A stretch of DNA of 64,000 nucleotides from Penicillium oxalicum (Eukaryota > Ascomycota > Eurotiomycetes > Eurotiales > Aspergillaceae): positions 1,178,001-1,242,000 of the forward strand of contig NC_064652.1 in NCBI RefSeq assembly GCF_001723175.1, written 5' to 3'. A model generated the notes under the pieces. The model searched no databases. It was not told the DNA's origin and worked only from the letters and a program-made list of their open reading frames with translations. The position numbers were made by a program, and so were the translations under genes. Shown piece after piece: positions 26,083-36,721 of this stretch (position 1 is the stretch's first letter; each line of letters starts with the position of its first letter).

Positions 26083-27225
26083 GACCTGTAATGACACGAA
26101 CGAAACGAGCTTGAATGTTAACGTTTGATATTTTTTCCCCTCTTTCCTGATTTTTCACTCATGTATCAAGGGCAGAAGGGTAACATTGTGGGCGTCTATT
26201 CATGTTATATAACAAGCGAGCCTTTCTTTTACTTCACTTTTTATCAAGCTTTGATTTTTTCTCTCCTCTCTTTCCTCTTCCTCTCTCATACCTATGGCTA
26301 AACAATGTCCCGAAAAATAAAGTAATTTGGCACTAAAGACCTAATGAGGTAGGTTTAGCTTACAGCCCAATCATCCCCGTAGTCCCGTGGAAGTTGTCAA
26401 CTCAGTGGCACTGACTGGAGGCTTGTTTCATTTCACTTGTTTTTCGCTTTTCTCTGCCAGAAGTCTTAGACGTCTCTTATTTTAGTTCTATTCTCGGCAC
26501 CGCCGGTTATCACCCGAGGTATTCTTGATCATTTGTTCAGTATTGATCTTTTTGTTAAGCGCATAGATACCCTATTATTTCATTCTCTCCGCGTAAAAAA
26601 AACCTTTTGAAAGTCTTGCAATGAGAGTTGAACAGTACCCACGCTCGGAATTTGATAAAGTCAATGAGACAAAGTTCCTAAATAACGGCCTAGCGTCACG
26701 GATTCTGAATTTGAAACTAAAATGACATAGACCACCAAGTACTTCCAGGATAGATTCGCAATTTCAGATTTGTCGCGCCTCAATCAAACCTTATTCATCT
26801 TGTGGTCGATATACAGTGTAGGTATCTGTGTAGTTCCCGTGCAGGCGGCGATATTCACATGAAAATAGATCATGAATCATTTATCAGAATGAAAAAGAAT
26901 GAGATAGATAATGTGTTGATCCCGCTTCAAATAATTGTCCGTCTCGATGGTTCAACGAACAGAGTCGGTACATGAGCGAGCATGGGTTGCGAGCATTAAC
27001 TCGTATGTCCCGACGTTGGCAACACCACGAAGAAGAAGAAGAAGAAGAAGAAGAAGAAGAAGAAGAAGAAGAAGAAGAAGAAGAAGAAGAAGAAGAAGAA
27101 GAAGAAGAAGAAGAAGAAGAAGAAGAAGAAGAAGAAGAAGACAAAGAAGATCATCGGCTTTCGCAATAATGAACCCAACATCAACGGAAAGATTTACAGA
27201 AAAACAAGAAACTCCAAAGGCTATT
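26083..27225. other. Convergent spacer containing a GAA microsatellite
   Basis: About 1.1 kb between the 3' ends of the unknown protein gene (+) and the oxidase gene (-). AT-rich, with the GAA tract at 27029-27140. Open frames inside the tract are artefacts of the repeat. Confidence 0.6.
27029..27140. repeat. (GAA)n microsatellite, about 37 uninterrupted units
   Basis: Pure GAA on the plus strand for 112 nt, starting 86 nt beyond the stop codon of the multicopper oxidase gene, which reads in the other direction. In that gene's transcript it would be a UUC/CUU tract in the 3' UTR. Long GAA/TTC tracts can form triplex DNA and are unstable in length. Confidence 0.97.
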
Positions 27226-29152
27226 CTAGAACCCTGAATTATTCAAATATTTCAAAGGTACAGTGGGCCATTCGTCGACTCCATCCAACAAGGCCAAGGC
27301 CATCCCCCCACTCTGATGAATCTGCACATGACAATGTAACAGAAAAGCTCCGGGATTCACAACATGATACCGAAGAGCCAGCCAACTGGGACCAGTGCCC
27401 GTGGCAGGAGTCGGAGTTGTGTCTTTAATGGGCGGATTGATCAAATTGAATGATTCAGGAATTGATTGCATCGCTTCCGCGACCGATGCCCATGTAAAAT
27501 TCCCGAGACCTTGACCAATTGCGAAATGTTTGTTGGAGTGCTTATGGATTGGATGCGCCGGCTGAGCAGGTGAATCGACTTGGATAATAAGATCGATCCA
27601 GGTGTTGTTGTTGGTGCGAACGATCAAGTCGCTGGGAATGGCGGTCTGATTAAAGAGTAAGGGCTGGGATTCTTCCAATTCAAGATCGTAGCTGCTGTTT
27701 CCGAGCGTCCAGCGGTACGATGCGCCGAAGCGACGGATTGTCAGGATGTGAGTCGCTGCGATGTTGGTGGACGGAGCAATCGGGGGGTAAGGTTGGGCTT
27801 TGGTCACGTCGAAGAAGACGGTGTTGGCCGTCGCGTTGGTACCTGTCAGCGTGATCCATGGCCTTGATGGCCTGCGTAGGAAGTCGGGGGCTTGATAGTG
27901 TAGAATAGCTGTGGTGTTAAGAATTTGTTGAATACTCCCACTGACCAAGCGGGCAGTGTAGTCCCCTGGGGTCTTGTCGAGAGGCACAAGGACCGAGTAT
28001 CTGTTACCGATGGGGATGGTGAGAGCGTTGACTTTGACCGGTTGGATGTATCGTCCATCTACGGCGTATACCCACATAAAGTGCTCGTCGATGGAGAAGA
28101 CTGGATCAATCACCCCGGCTGCGCTGGTGAGATCCAAGCTGATGTATCTGCGACCTGGATCTGCATCAATTACATGCCGTGGACCTTGACTCGGGTTACA
28201 TCCATAGAACATCGTCGGTAGTAGTGCACTGTAATTGTGAGGGTAATCTCCCTGCCCAACGTTTGGCGGGAAGCAACTATACATCAATTGAATGGGTCAG
28301 CGCTTGGACTGTCGCTTTCGGTCTTTTGCATGTCATCATCCAGTCGGAATGGGATACAAGAGGAGCACCCACGCTATATCAGTCAAGGTCTCGTCACCCA
28401 GAACAGCTTTTTGCTCAGGCGTTGTCAACTCATTGATCTGGTCTTGCGAGAAGCACGTCATTGAGCCTTTGCCATTGATGAGCAGAGCATTCGCGCAGAA
28501 TGCGTCAACGCCGGAAGCTTCCTCGGCATTCCAGATTTGTTCGGAAGTCAACAGGCGCCAATCCGACAAGAATAAAGGCGAGCTCGCAATTTCAGCAAGT
28601 TTCATGGCCTGTTGGTGAATGAAACTACTTGAGATGAGGCTGAACGGCTTGGTCACAGTACGTGAAGGGGCGATGTATATCGGACCGTACAGACCGTCCT
28701 CGAAATGACCCCGATGATGAGCATGATAGAAGTAAGCACCGTACTGATCTGCCTTCCAGCGATAACGAAAGGCAGCACCTGTTTCGATAGCGCGCTGTGA
28801 TAGTCCAGGCACCCCATCCGACCATGGTGTTCCAATCTGTTCAATCCCTATGACAGATTCTAGTAAGCTCCCTGGCGGGTGATTGGAGAGTTGAGACTTG
28901 GGAGGCGTGTCTGTTCTCACCATGAAAGTGCACCGTCATGCCAAATGGACAATCGTTATACACGTCAAAAACCACATCGTCTCCCTGATTCAAGCGTAAC
29001 TCGGGGCCAGGGTACTGGCCGTTGGTGAGGATGACCGGACGCTCAACGCCTGCCACCGAGTGGTTGGCCCAAGTCAAGTGGGCCGAAAAATAGACAGTAG
29101 CGGCAAGAGTCCACTCTGTGAAACATAAAAGGAGGTAAATCGAAACCTTCAT
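27226..29152 (-). CDS. Secreted multicopper oxidase (Abr1-like, laccase/ferroxidase family)
   Basis: Three exons on the minus strand, 29152-28921, 28847-28373 and 28276-27226, give 586 codons (585 aa). A hydrophobic N-terminal signal peptide of about 18 residues precedes three cupredoxin domains. Copper ligands appear in the four expected places: HFHG at 75-78, YHAHH around 118-122, HPIHKHSNK in the third block and HCHVQIHQSGGM near the C-terminus, which supplies the type-1 copper Cys. The residue ten positions after that Cys is Met, a possible axial ligand, unlike the Leu/Phe of high-potential laccases. The third block lacks the usual HLHGH. Both features recall the Abr1 'brown' oxidase of Aspergillus conidial melanin. 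No polyketide synthase or other melanin gene is nearby, so this is an orphan relative. Its substrate (phenols, iron or a pigment precursor) is not determined. Confidence 0.9.
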
Positions 29153-30574
29153 GATGAATGGGTATGAAAACTTGTTGTTTATTCAAATTGAGCCGACTCT
29201 CAAATGCAATGTCATATCCACCTTCTTCCAGTGGGAAGAAATCTATATCTATATAGCCAGACGTCCTTATCCAATGCTTGCGATCCCATAAAGCAAGATT
29301 CGCCGCTCAGCTTTACTGGTTGAAAGAGGTATACCATCAAGATACAAATGACATCTTTTCAGCATACGCCCTTCAAGCTTTAACAGGCGCTTCTAAGGGA
29401 GGCTCAGGCGTAGTCTGTGTGTATGCTGGCTCTTACTATCGAAGCGGGCGAACAAAGGAGCGGTTCCCGAGCAACATGGTCGATCGGCGACCATGGGCGA
29501 TTCAGAAGAGTCGCTGAGCCAGCGGCGTAGAAAAGTCCCCATATTGCTTTATTCAATCAATAGCATGAGTCAATGAGACTTGTTGCGGCCAGGATGCTCG
29601 ATCAAGATTCTGAAACGGTACCAATCATTTTAGAGTGTTTTCTGGAGGCACATGGCTTATTGCATGAGAGCAATCATTCGGTCCAGACCCTTTCTTAGGA
29701 TGACATTTATAGGTCATGAGAACACCGGATCGGAGAGATAGAGGCCCGATACAGGACTTGCAAAATAGAGGCCCCCCTCCAGATGTTGATGCGAAGGTGC
29801 AGGTGGCAGATGCGAGGCCCACAGGATCATCATTGGATCTCGGCATCGTTCGTGGGCAGATACCGAGGAAGCCTCAACTGCAGTAGCCAAGCCCTAAGGC
29901 TGCTCCACCCTTTGGACCTCGGCTCAATATTGGGAAGTTTAAGGCGAGAACAAGTGGATTGCCGATACAAACCGTACCTGGCCCGGGCCAGAAGACCTCT
30001 GACTCAGGGTGGAAATGCCAAATGTCTCGGCCTTCTCATGATGAGACAGAAGGAATAGGTCCTACAACTGAGCCCCGGGCTGGGGAAACGAATGAAGCCC
30101 GACTGCACATCCGTCGGGGCCGAGCGGGCCTCAGGCAATGACTCAACGAGTGAAACCCTTCCATTGGTCGGAAATTCAGTAGAGTCTCATGGGCTTTGGA
30201 GCCCCGGTGGGTTTTCCGGAGTCGTACAATTTGAAAAAATGGTCTTTCCACGTGTGTGGTAGTGGTTCAGGAACACAGAGCCCGATGGGGGCAGACTGCG
30301 AATGGGGCGCAGAATGGGTTCGGTTCAGCTATCGTTGAGCAGGACAAATTCTTGTGGTCTAATTGAAAACACGACCAATAGGTTTGCTACATGGATCAGC
30401 GATCAAGTCGTGAGAATCTTCATTCACCGGACATGCTTCTGTGGTATTATCGCAAATTATTTTAGAATCGTCAGGTATCGTGCTCAATCTATGTAAAGGC
30501 TCAACGAAACTTCGTTCGATTGGAGTCGCATAATTTCAGGCAAGGAAAAAAATTCCAAATTGGTTCCGAAGCAG
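29153..30574. other. Promoter region of the oxidase gene
   Basis: About 1.4 kb upstream of the oxidase and downstream of the homeodomain gene. No gene supported; short open frames lack any domain. Confidence 0.5.
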
Positions 30575-33163
30575 CTAGAACCCGGCTGGGTCGTCTCGAG
30601 ACCTTTGAGGGCCGGGCTGGCCATTCTGGGGTGGGGGAAAGTAGTCCTCGTGTGAATAACGAGCTGCAACAGGATGAGGAGCCAAATTACCCACAAGTGG
30701 CGGGTTCTGGGTGAATACGTTCTGCCATGGTCGTTTCCCTATTTCTTGAGCATCAATTGATGCACCCGATGGTCGGGTTCTCGAGCTTGGCGACGGGAGC
30801 CCGCCATAGCCATCATGGAGTTGTTGAAAGAGATCATGATCAAACCGCATCTGCGTCAGCGTATCAGGCAGCGGTTCACCTCCAATCGGGGAGGTGAAGT
30901 GAGGCTGTGTCGGGACCGTCTCGCCCCAATTAGATACGAATGCCGGCATGCCAGGTGACAAGACCCCGGTGCTTCCCCCGTAATCGCCAACGAGGCTCCC
31001 CTGCAAAGCAGGCAGGGCGTGGGAGAAGCCGAGAGGAATATAATCGGGATTGTGCAGACTGGGATCTGAGACGGACGGACCAGGAGCAGATTCAGCGCTG
31101 ACGTCCAGCGTCATCATGTTGGTGGCAGAATCAGGTGGCAAGGAGTTCATATGTGCAAAAAAGGGCGCATCTATGCCGTGACGAGACACTGATGTGTTGT
31201 GGTCCGGGATTGGAGGATCGAGACCGGTGTCTCGTTTCAATTGCGCCAGCCACACGGGGTTATCTGCACAAGTCTGATTCCAGCCGTCGTCGTCATCCCC
31301 ATACACCACGCGACGTGCTTCAGTCTGCAGCTTCTCGTCGGTGGGGATAATCCCTTGGGCCAGTTGGTCACGAACATAGGTGGTGAGCTCACGTGATATG
31401 TGCATGTAGCAATTGGGGGTGACAGCTTCCGACGTCGGTTGCGCTGAAGTCCCTTCCATCTGTGCCTGGGTCAGACTCCAAGGGTCTGGGGATCTCCATT
31501 CAAAGTCGATGAGGTATGGAGGGACGGCATTTTCGACCCTTTCTTGTATGGAGGGTTCGAATCCCCAGTCTCCTTGCCATTGATCCATCGTGGCGCCATT
31601 CTTGAAATGGCCAGCGAGATGGTCCACACGGTCTTTCCAGGTTTGCATCACAGCACTGCAAAAGCCGCATCGGGACCTAACATCAGAAATGCTGCTTTGC
31701 CACCTTTCCATGCAGGGCTGGAATTTAGCGTTGTGCATCAGACGAAGATGTTGGTTGAGATGGTCTTTCCTGTAAAACGTGCGTTCTTGTAGTGATTTCT
31801 CCTGGCAGCTCATGTAATTGTGTGTTTCAAGATGGTCTCTGTCCGGATGCGCTGCTGAGCAAAAGACGCAACGAAGGACTCCATCCTTTTCAGTCACCCC
31901 TCCGTGTGGGGAACAGGTCCACTTATCCAAAATCAAGTGCATAGACTTTTCATGACGTTGCCAGTCATACTTGGCAGCGAAGGAGTCGGTGCAGAAAGTG
32001 CATTTGAAAGGACGAGCAGCTTTGACCTTTTGTTGATTAAAGATATTTGCTGGCAGAGAGGGTTTGCGGCGACGACGACGTTCTTTACGATCCATTGATC
32101 CGAATGACAGCGAGGATCGATGAGAGAGTGCAGAGACGAAAGATTTGTCAGAGAACGATGATCGGCTGGTATCCAAACTACTGGCCGAGGCGGTATATCT
32201 TTTATGCTCTGAGCTTGCGTGACTTGACTCATTGGTACTAGACCCCGGACGACGGGGTCGCACGTGACCAGTGTGAGGCCAACGCTGTCGTGAGGAATCG
32301 AAAGGGGGATTGGCCAAGGCACGATTGATATCACTGATGGCAGCTGGTTCGTTCTCAGGAGGCGAGTATTTCCAACGTTCGAGGGGGGTCATAAGAGTCG
32401 GGTCTTGCGAGTGGCGCCCCTGGCCTGGGATTTCGACCGCTCTTGATGCCGACAGATATGTGCCGGGAGCAGAGCGAGCTTTGCCGCGTCGTCGAGCGTT
32501 TGCAAGCCAATTTGAGATTTGAGTTCGACTGAGGCCAGTCGCCAGCTGTAACTCGTCTTTCTCGTCCTCGGTGGGATAGGGATTTCGATTGTGATCACGA
32601 AGCCAGCTCTTCAGAATGGTGATGGCTTTTCGAGAGAATCGCACGCTCTTTGTTCGAGACGAAGCATCGGGCCCGTCTTCAACTGTCCCATATGACGTAG
32701 CTTTAGCCTTGGGTTCACCCGCTGGATTGTCCGTAGAAATGAAAGCGTGCTCTGAGACAGGACGCAGAGGATGAAAAAGGCTCTTGGGAAGCCTATCGTG
32801 GAGGAAACTACATCCACGGTGGAGTGAAATACAGCAGGTACATTCATTCTGCATCATCCCACGTTTGGCGACGAAACAATCCAAGCCTTTTCGCCGGCAA
32901 AAGTCGCAGGGTTCTTGGGCGCGGAACATGGGGTAGACTCCGGTGTCCTGATCGGGGCCGATAGAGTCACCCCCATGTCGCTCGGCCGACTCCGGCGCAA
33001 TGGTACCGTCCACCGAGGCCAGCGGCTGGTCCGTAGGAAGCGACTCAAAGTTGACCTCTCGCTCCTCATCTTCATCAAATTCCTGGCCGAGAGAAGCGAC
33101 ACCATCGCTGGGAGGGTAGGATTCGTAGGTGGACGAGGCACCTTCGAAGTCAAAAAACTCCAT
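30575..33163 (-). CDS. Large transcription factor with homeodomain, C2H2 fingers and a Zn2Cys6-spaced cysteine cluster
   Basis: Intronless, 862 aa. In order: an acidic N-terminus; a cysteine cluster Cys86, 89, 96, 108, 111 and 118 (CX2CX6CX11CX2CX6C, with an additional Cys110), which fits the GAL4-type spacing; a TALE/KN-type homeodomain at about 173-228 (FSRKAITILKSWLRDH, PYPTEDEK, QISNWLANARRR); a basic patch ERRRRRK at 361-367; then C2H2-like fingers, the clearest being Cys388/Cys391/His404/His409 and Cys499/Cys502/His515/His519, with a degenerate one near 432-453. The C-terminal 300 residues are Pro/Ser/Gly-rich. Proteins annotated as 'homeobox and C2H2 transcription factor' are known in Aspergillus and are thought to act in development. 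The target genes are unknown. The 3.5-kb upstream region suggests complex regulation. Confidence 0.92.
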   Translation of the reverse strand: MEFFDFEGASSTYESYPPSDGVASLGQEFDEDEEREVNFESLPTDQPLASVDGTIAPESAERHGGDSIGPDQDTGVYPMFRAQEPCDFCRRKGLDCFVAKRGMMQNECTCCISLHRGCSFLHDRLPKSLFHPLRPVSEHAFISTDNPAGEPKAKATSYGTVEDGPDASSRTKSVRFSRKAITILKSWLRDHNRNPYPTEDEKDELQLATGLSRTQISNWLANARRRGKARSAPGTYLSASRAVEIPGQGRHSQDPTLMTPLERWKYSPPENEPAAISDINRALANPPFDSSRQRWPHTGHVRPRRPGSSTNESSHASSEHKRYTASASSLDTSRSSFSDKSFVSALSHRSSLSFGSMDRKERRRRRKPSLPANIFNQQKVKAARPFKCTFCTDSFAAKYDWQRHEKSMHLILDKWTCSPHGGVTEKDGVLRCVFCSAAHPDRDHLETHNYMSCQEKSLQERTFYRKDHLNQHLRLMHNAKFQPCMERWQSSISDVRSRCGFCSAVMQTWKDRVDHLAGHFKNGATMDQWQGDWGFEPSIQERVENAVPPYLIDFEWRSPDPWSLTQAQMEGTSAQPTSEAVTPNCYMHISRELTTYVRDQLAQGIIPTDEKLQTEARRVVYGDDDDGWNQTCADNPVWLAQLKRDTGLDPPIPDHNTSVSRHGIDAPFFAHMNSLPPDSATNMMTLDVSAESAPGPSVSDPSLHNPDYIPLGFSHALPALQGSLVGDYGGSTGVLSPGMPAFVSNWGETVPTQPHFTSPIGGEPLPDTLTQMRFDHDLFQQLHDGYGGLPSPSSRTRPSGASIDAQEIGKRPWQNVFTQNPPLVGNLAPHPVAARYSHEDYFPPPQNGQPGPQRSRDDPAGF

Positions 33164-36100
33164 CTAGAGCTACGCGTCTGTGCAAAAGGCAGACGTGAGT
33201 TGTAGGAGGAACAGTTGCACAGGTGGGGGGAGGACTAAGATTGACCACTCGGATAGTGATAGTGCTTGGATAAAGCTCAGACCACCGATGGAGAGAACAT
33301 TGAGGAGTCACATAGATTAGTCGGTCTGTGAGAGAGCGCCTGGTTACCAGTCTGGGGTAACAAGGACGATGAACCAAGTGGTGGAAGCCTTCCCCTTGGG
33401 TGAGTAATCAGGCCGAATGGAGTCTGAATTCCGATCTCTGACCCGAAATCTCGAGCACTGCGGCACCACCAGCCATGGACCACTCGGGGGCTGAAGTCTG
33501 TTGAGATCTGGAGCCACTCAGACCCGCGCAGGCGTAGCTAAAAACGGACTGTTTTGCAATCCAGGAATTATGCGTACCGCGCAGCGAGGGGTCGAAGAGC
33601 CGCGTGCATCGGGGTTCGCTCTGATAAGCTATCCTGTCATCACGAAAAGTAATACCGGCCCTTCTCTCCACCATAGAAGGGAAGGAGAGTGGGGGGGAAG
33701 CTCGTGTTCACCGTTGAATTAGAGCCTGCAGGAGCTCTTGGGCCACAGTATCGTCATCGCGAAGTCTGATTAGAAGGATCAATTGAAGGGCAGGAGATTG
33801 TCACGGCCACGCGAAAGGGCTTCTTTCGGAGACGTGATCAAGAATTCCGAATAATCAGAAAGGCAAGCGACTGCAGCTTCACGCCCTTTGGTGACAGCGC
33901 TAATCCTCATTGGGCAAAGGTTGCCGCGAAATAGCGTCGCGGTGGAGAATCCAAAGCGCTACGAGGTTGGTTGATGTGCAGAGTTTGCCGTGTTTGTCAA
34001 CTGCTGTGCTGGCTTGGAACGGTCGGTCAAAGGGGCTTGGCAGCTGTTTCCAAGACACGAGTGGAGTCCATCGGGGGTCAGGTGGGGGTACCTCGTGGGT
34101 TCTTGTGCCACGCGATATCGGCGTCCAGCAAGGCTTGGTGTTTCGTTTGGTGACTCACTTTCAGCGACGCGAGGTGCTAGTGCCTGGGCCTATGTCGGAG
34201 ACCTCGAGAGAGCTCCACGGTTGTAGATGATTGGGAAATATTTCCACCCATCTCAGTCTAGATCAGGCTCATGGATCGTGGCCCATTTGATAAATCTGTT
34301 CGTGGCTTCTCACAACTGAATGGTCGATGGAATGAGGTATTCCAACGGGTCGTCTGGTTTGGATAGTCCTTGAAAGTCATAACGATACTACAATGCAGAC
34401 TTGCTATACACCTTCACTTGCCCCGAAAAGGAACTTTGAATGTCAGCTAGACAGCCACCACCCACAAGCGGGCCCGAAAGGTCTCGAATGCGGTCCCTTC
34501 CCGGCTGTGTTTACTCACCATGACACCATCGGTACATAAACTTTTTTTTTTTTTGAATTCTCTCATTGGAAAGGGCATTTTCCAAAGATTTCAAGATTGC
34601 ACGAAGATCCAGATTTCTATGTGAGCATTCCACGGACCGTCGAGTCACTACGTTGGTCAGATGAGCTTCGCATTTCTGATCACGACCGTTTCAATCACGT
34701 GAATGTAATGTCGCTAGTGCCCGGTTGCCCACTGGTTGACTTCATTTTCAGAGAGAGTTTAAAATCGACTGTTGCTGGCGAAGCAGTGCATGGCAGCTTT
34801 CATGCAACTATATCGAATCTTCTCCCCGTACGGCTCTTGGCCAATCTGTGGCAAGACACAATAGATACTCGACCGCTTTGAAAATAAAATCACGTGCCAT
34901 TGCGTCGAACTGTGTTAGAATTCTTCATTTGCCAGTCCTGTAGCCGCTGCATTTATACTTGTCGATTCTGTTTCTACACAATCGTAGGCTCTTGTTGCAG
35001 CCCCGTACGGGGGTCCGCGGGATACCCACCGAGGCTTGCAGATTATTTCTACCCTATTTGTATGGGTCGGTGCAGCCAAGCACGGGGATCCGCGGGGGCC
35101 TCCTCCGCGTATATACGCCTCTCCATTAGAGTTGACACGCTTTGCGTTTCCTATCGCCCGACAATCAGGAGACGAGGCTCACAGCACACTGTTTACAACA
35201 TGTCCACTCATTCAATGACTGCCCATTCTGTCTGCATTGACCTGAGCTCTGGAATAGACTGAGGAATCTTTCAATTCCAATCAATGTCCTTTTCCTGCTG
35301 GAAAGGCCCAACTCCCCTCATATCTCATACGTACCAAAGTGAATTTCAAAGCTTGACATTGGCCTTTGGTTTCGGCTCCTGAAGAATATAATCATCATTT
35401 TCATAACTGATATGTATTTCATCAATGACCAGTAAAGACAGGAATTTTTAGGCGAATTTTGAGCCTCAAATTTAACCCCTCGCTATTTAGGGTACATTTA
35501 CGAGCACAACGTTCCAAAAGGTACTTTGGGGGCCATTGGCCCAGCATCATTATCCAACAGTGCAGGGCCCCCCACCAGCCCTCGGGCCGGAGGAGGTTAT
35601 TCTTGGGGCCACAACCATCATACCAAAGTAGAAGGGGAGGAGAAGAGGATTAGCGGCTCTGGAGCAGACCATAATCGGATCTTGGATCGGAATCCGTGTC
35701 GCGTCAACCAACCCGAAAAAAGTATGTTCGGGTTGGCCACAATGATGTCTTCCTTAGAATTCTTTCTTTTTTGGCAAAGTCAGAGAGGGCACTGGGTATT
35801 GATGGCAAATTTGATTCAGGAAACAACTGAGAACCGTGACTTGCAAGGAGGAAAGATTTGTTTTTGAGATGTTATCTAGTATTGAGAATTGCAGGACTAG
35901 ATTTTCCACCACCTTTTTCATGCCGAAAGTAATCAACTGATGATAGCAGTAGTATAGTACTCTGTGTTTTGGACCTCCTGTCAAGTTTTACTTTGTCACT
36001 TCACAAGTTTCAACTGCTGTCTTTTGCCTAACTCAATCGAATCATTTATGTCATCATTGGGGAACATTCTTATTATATGTGAGATTGCCAGCCCTTTTGT

Positions 36101-36692
36101 CTCGTGTGCGGATGATTTGGCTGTTACAAAGAAGGGTGTTGAGGTACAGTGCTAGTACTTTATGGTTATACTCCGTGAAAGTAAGTATTTTTTCTCCCAA
36201 TGCTGACTCTATTCATCCGTGACACCGGGCTCGGAATTGTTCACACATCTCCTCATTTATTTTTACTTAGACAGGTGAACTACAGACAAGGTCACTACCG
36301 GATAAATTAGTCTCCATACATAAGGTTGTTAGTGAAAAGGATGCATGAATTGGGAACTAATTCGGACCAGCTTTGTCTACAGATGGAGCACAAAAATCGG
36401 TACAATGAATGACGTGGGCTGCATCAGACGGTACATTTTTGCGGATATACGAGTAAATCCATTTCTACTCGCCGTCGCGGACTATGCCCGGAGATTCCAG
36501 AGGACTGTGCTACTTGAAAGTACCTGGCGCGGTCGAATGACTCAGCGTGACCGCTCGCGATGCCGCCCCCATTCTGCCATATAAACCGCGGGGTTGTTCC
36601 GCCCGGCATTTTTATGAGTCTTTTGCTCACGCGTGCCCCTCGTTATCGGTCTGCCCGCTTTGTTCTTAGAGTTATACAATCGCGTTGTGACC
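33164..36692. other. Long divergent region upstream of the homeodomain gene and the tyrosyl-tRNA synthetase
   Basis: About 3.5 kb with no supportable gene. It is more AT-rich from about 34.5 to 36.4 kb, holds a T-run near 34541-34554 and two imperfect GC-rich direct repeats at 34996-35022 and 35071-35097. A small uORF overlaps its right end at 36614-36721. Confidence 0.5.
34996..35097. repeat. Pair of imperfect 27-bp GC-rich direct repeats, 75 bp apart
   Basis: Copy 1 at 34996-35022 and copy 2 at 35071-35097 both read TGCAGCC..G.ACGGGG.TCCGCGGG, matching at about 22 of 27 positions. Copy 1 contains the palindrome CCCCGTACGGGG and both contain CCGCGG. They stand out from AT-richer surroundings. 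Confidence 0.55.
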
Positions 36693-36721
36693 ATGTCGAT
36701 GTCTCCAGAGGAAAGGTTTGA
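36614..36721 (+). promoter_or_regulatory. Overlapping upstream ORF of the tyrosyl-tRNA synthetase gene
   Basis: An ATG 79 nt before the main start opens a 35-codon frame that ends 26 nt inside the synthetase coding sequence, in another frame. If included in the mRNA it would lower initiation at the main ATG. Its peptide begins MSLLLTRAPRYRSARFVLR, rich in Arg and without acidic residues. Confidence 0.4.

Noticed and set aside
26884..27184. Poly-Ser, poly-Phe, poly-Glu and poly-Arg frames
   Set aside because: All are translations of the GAA/TTC microsatellite in different frames, not proteins.
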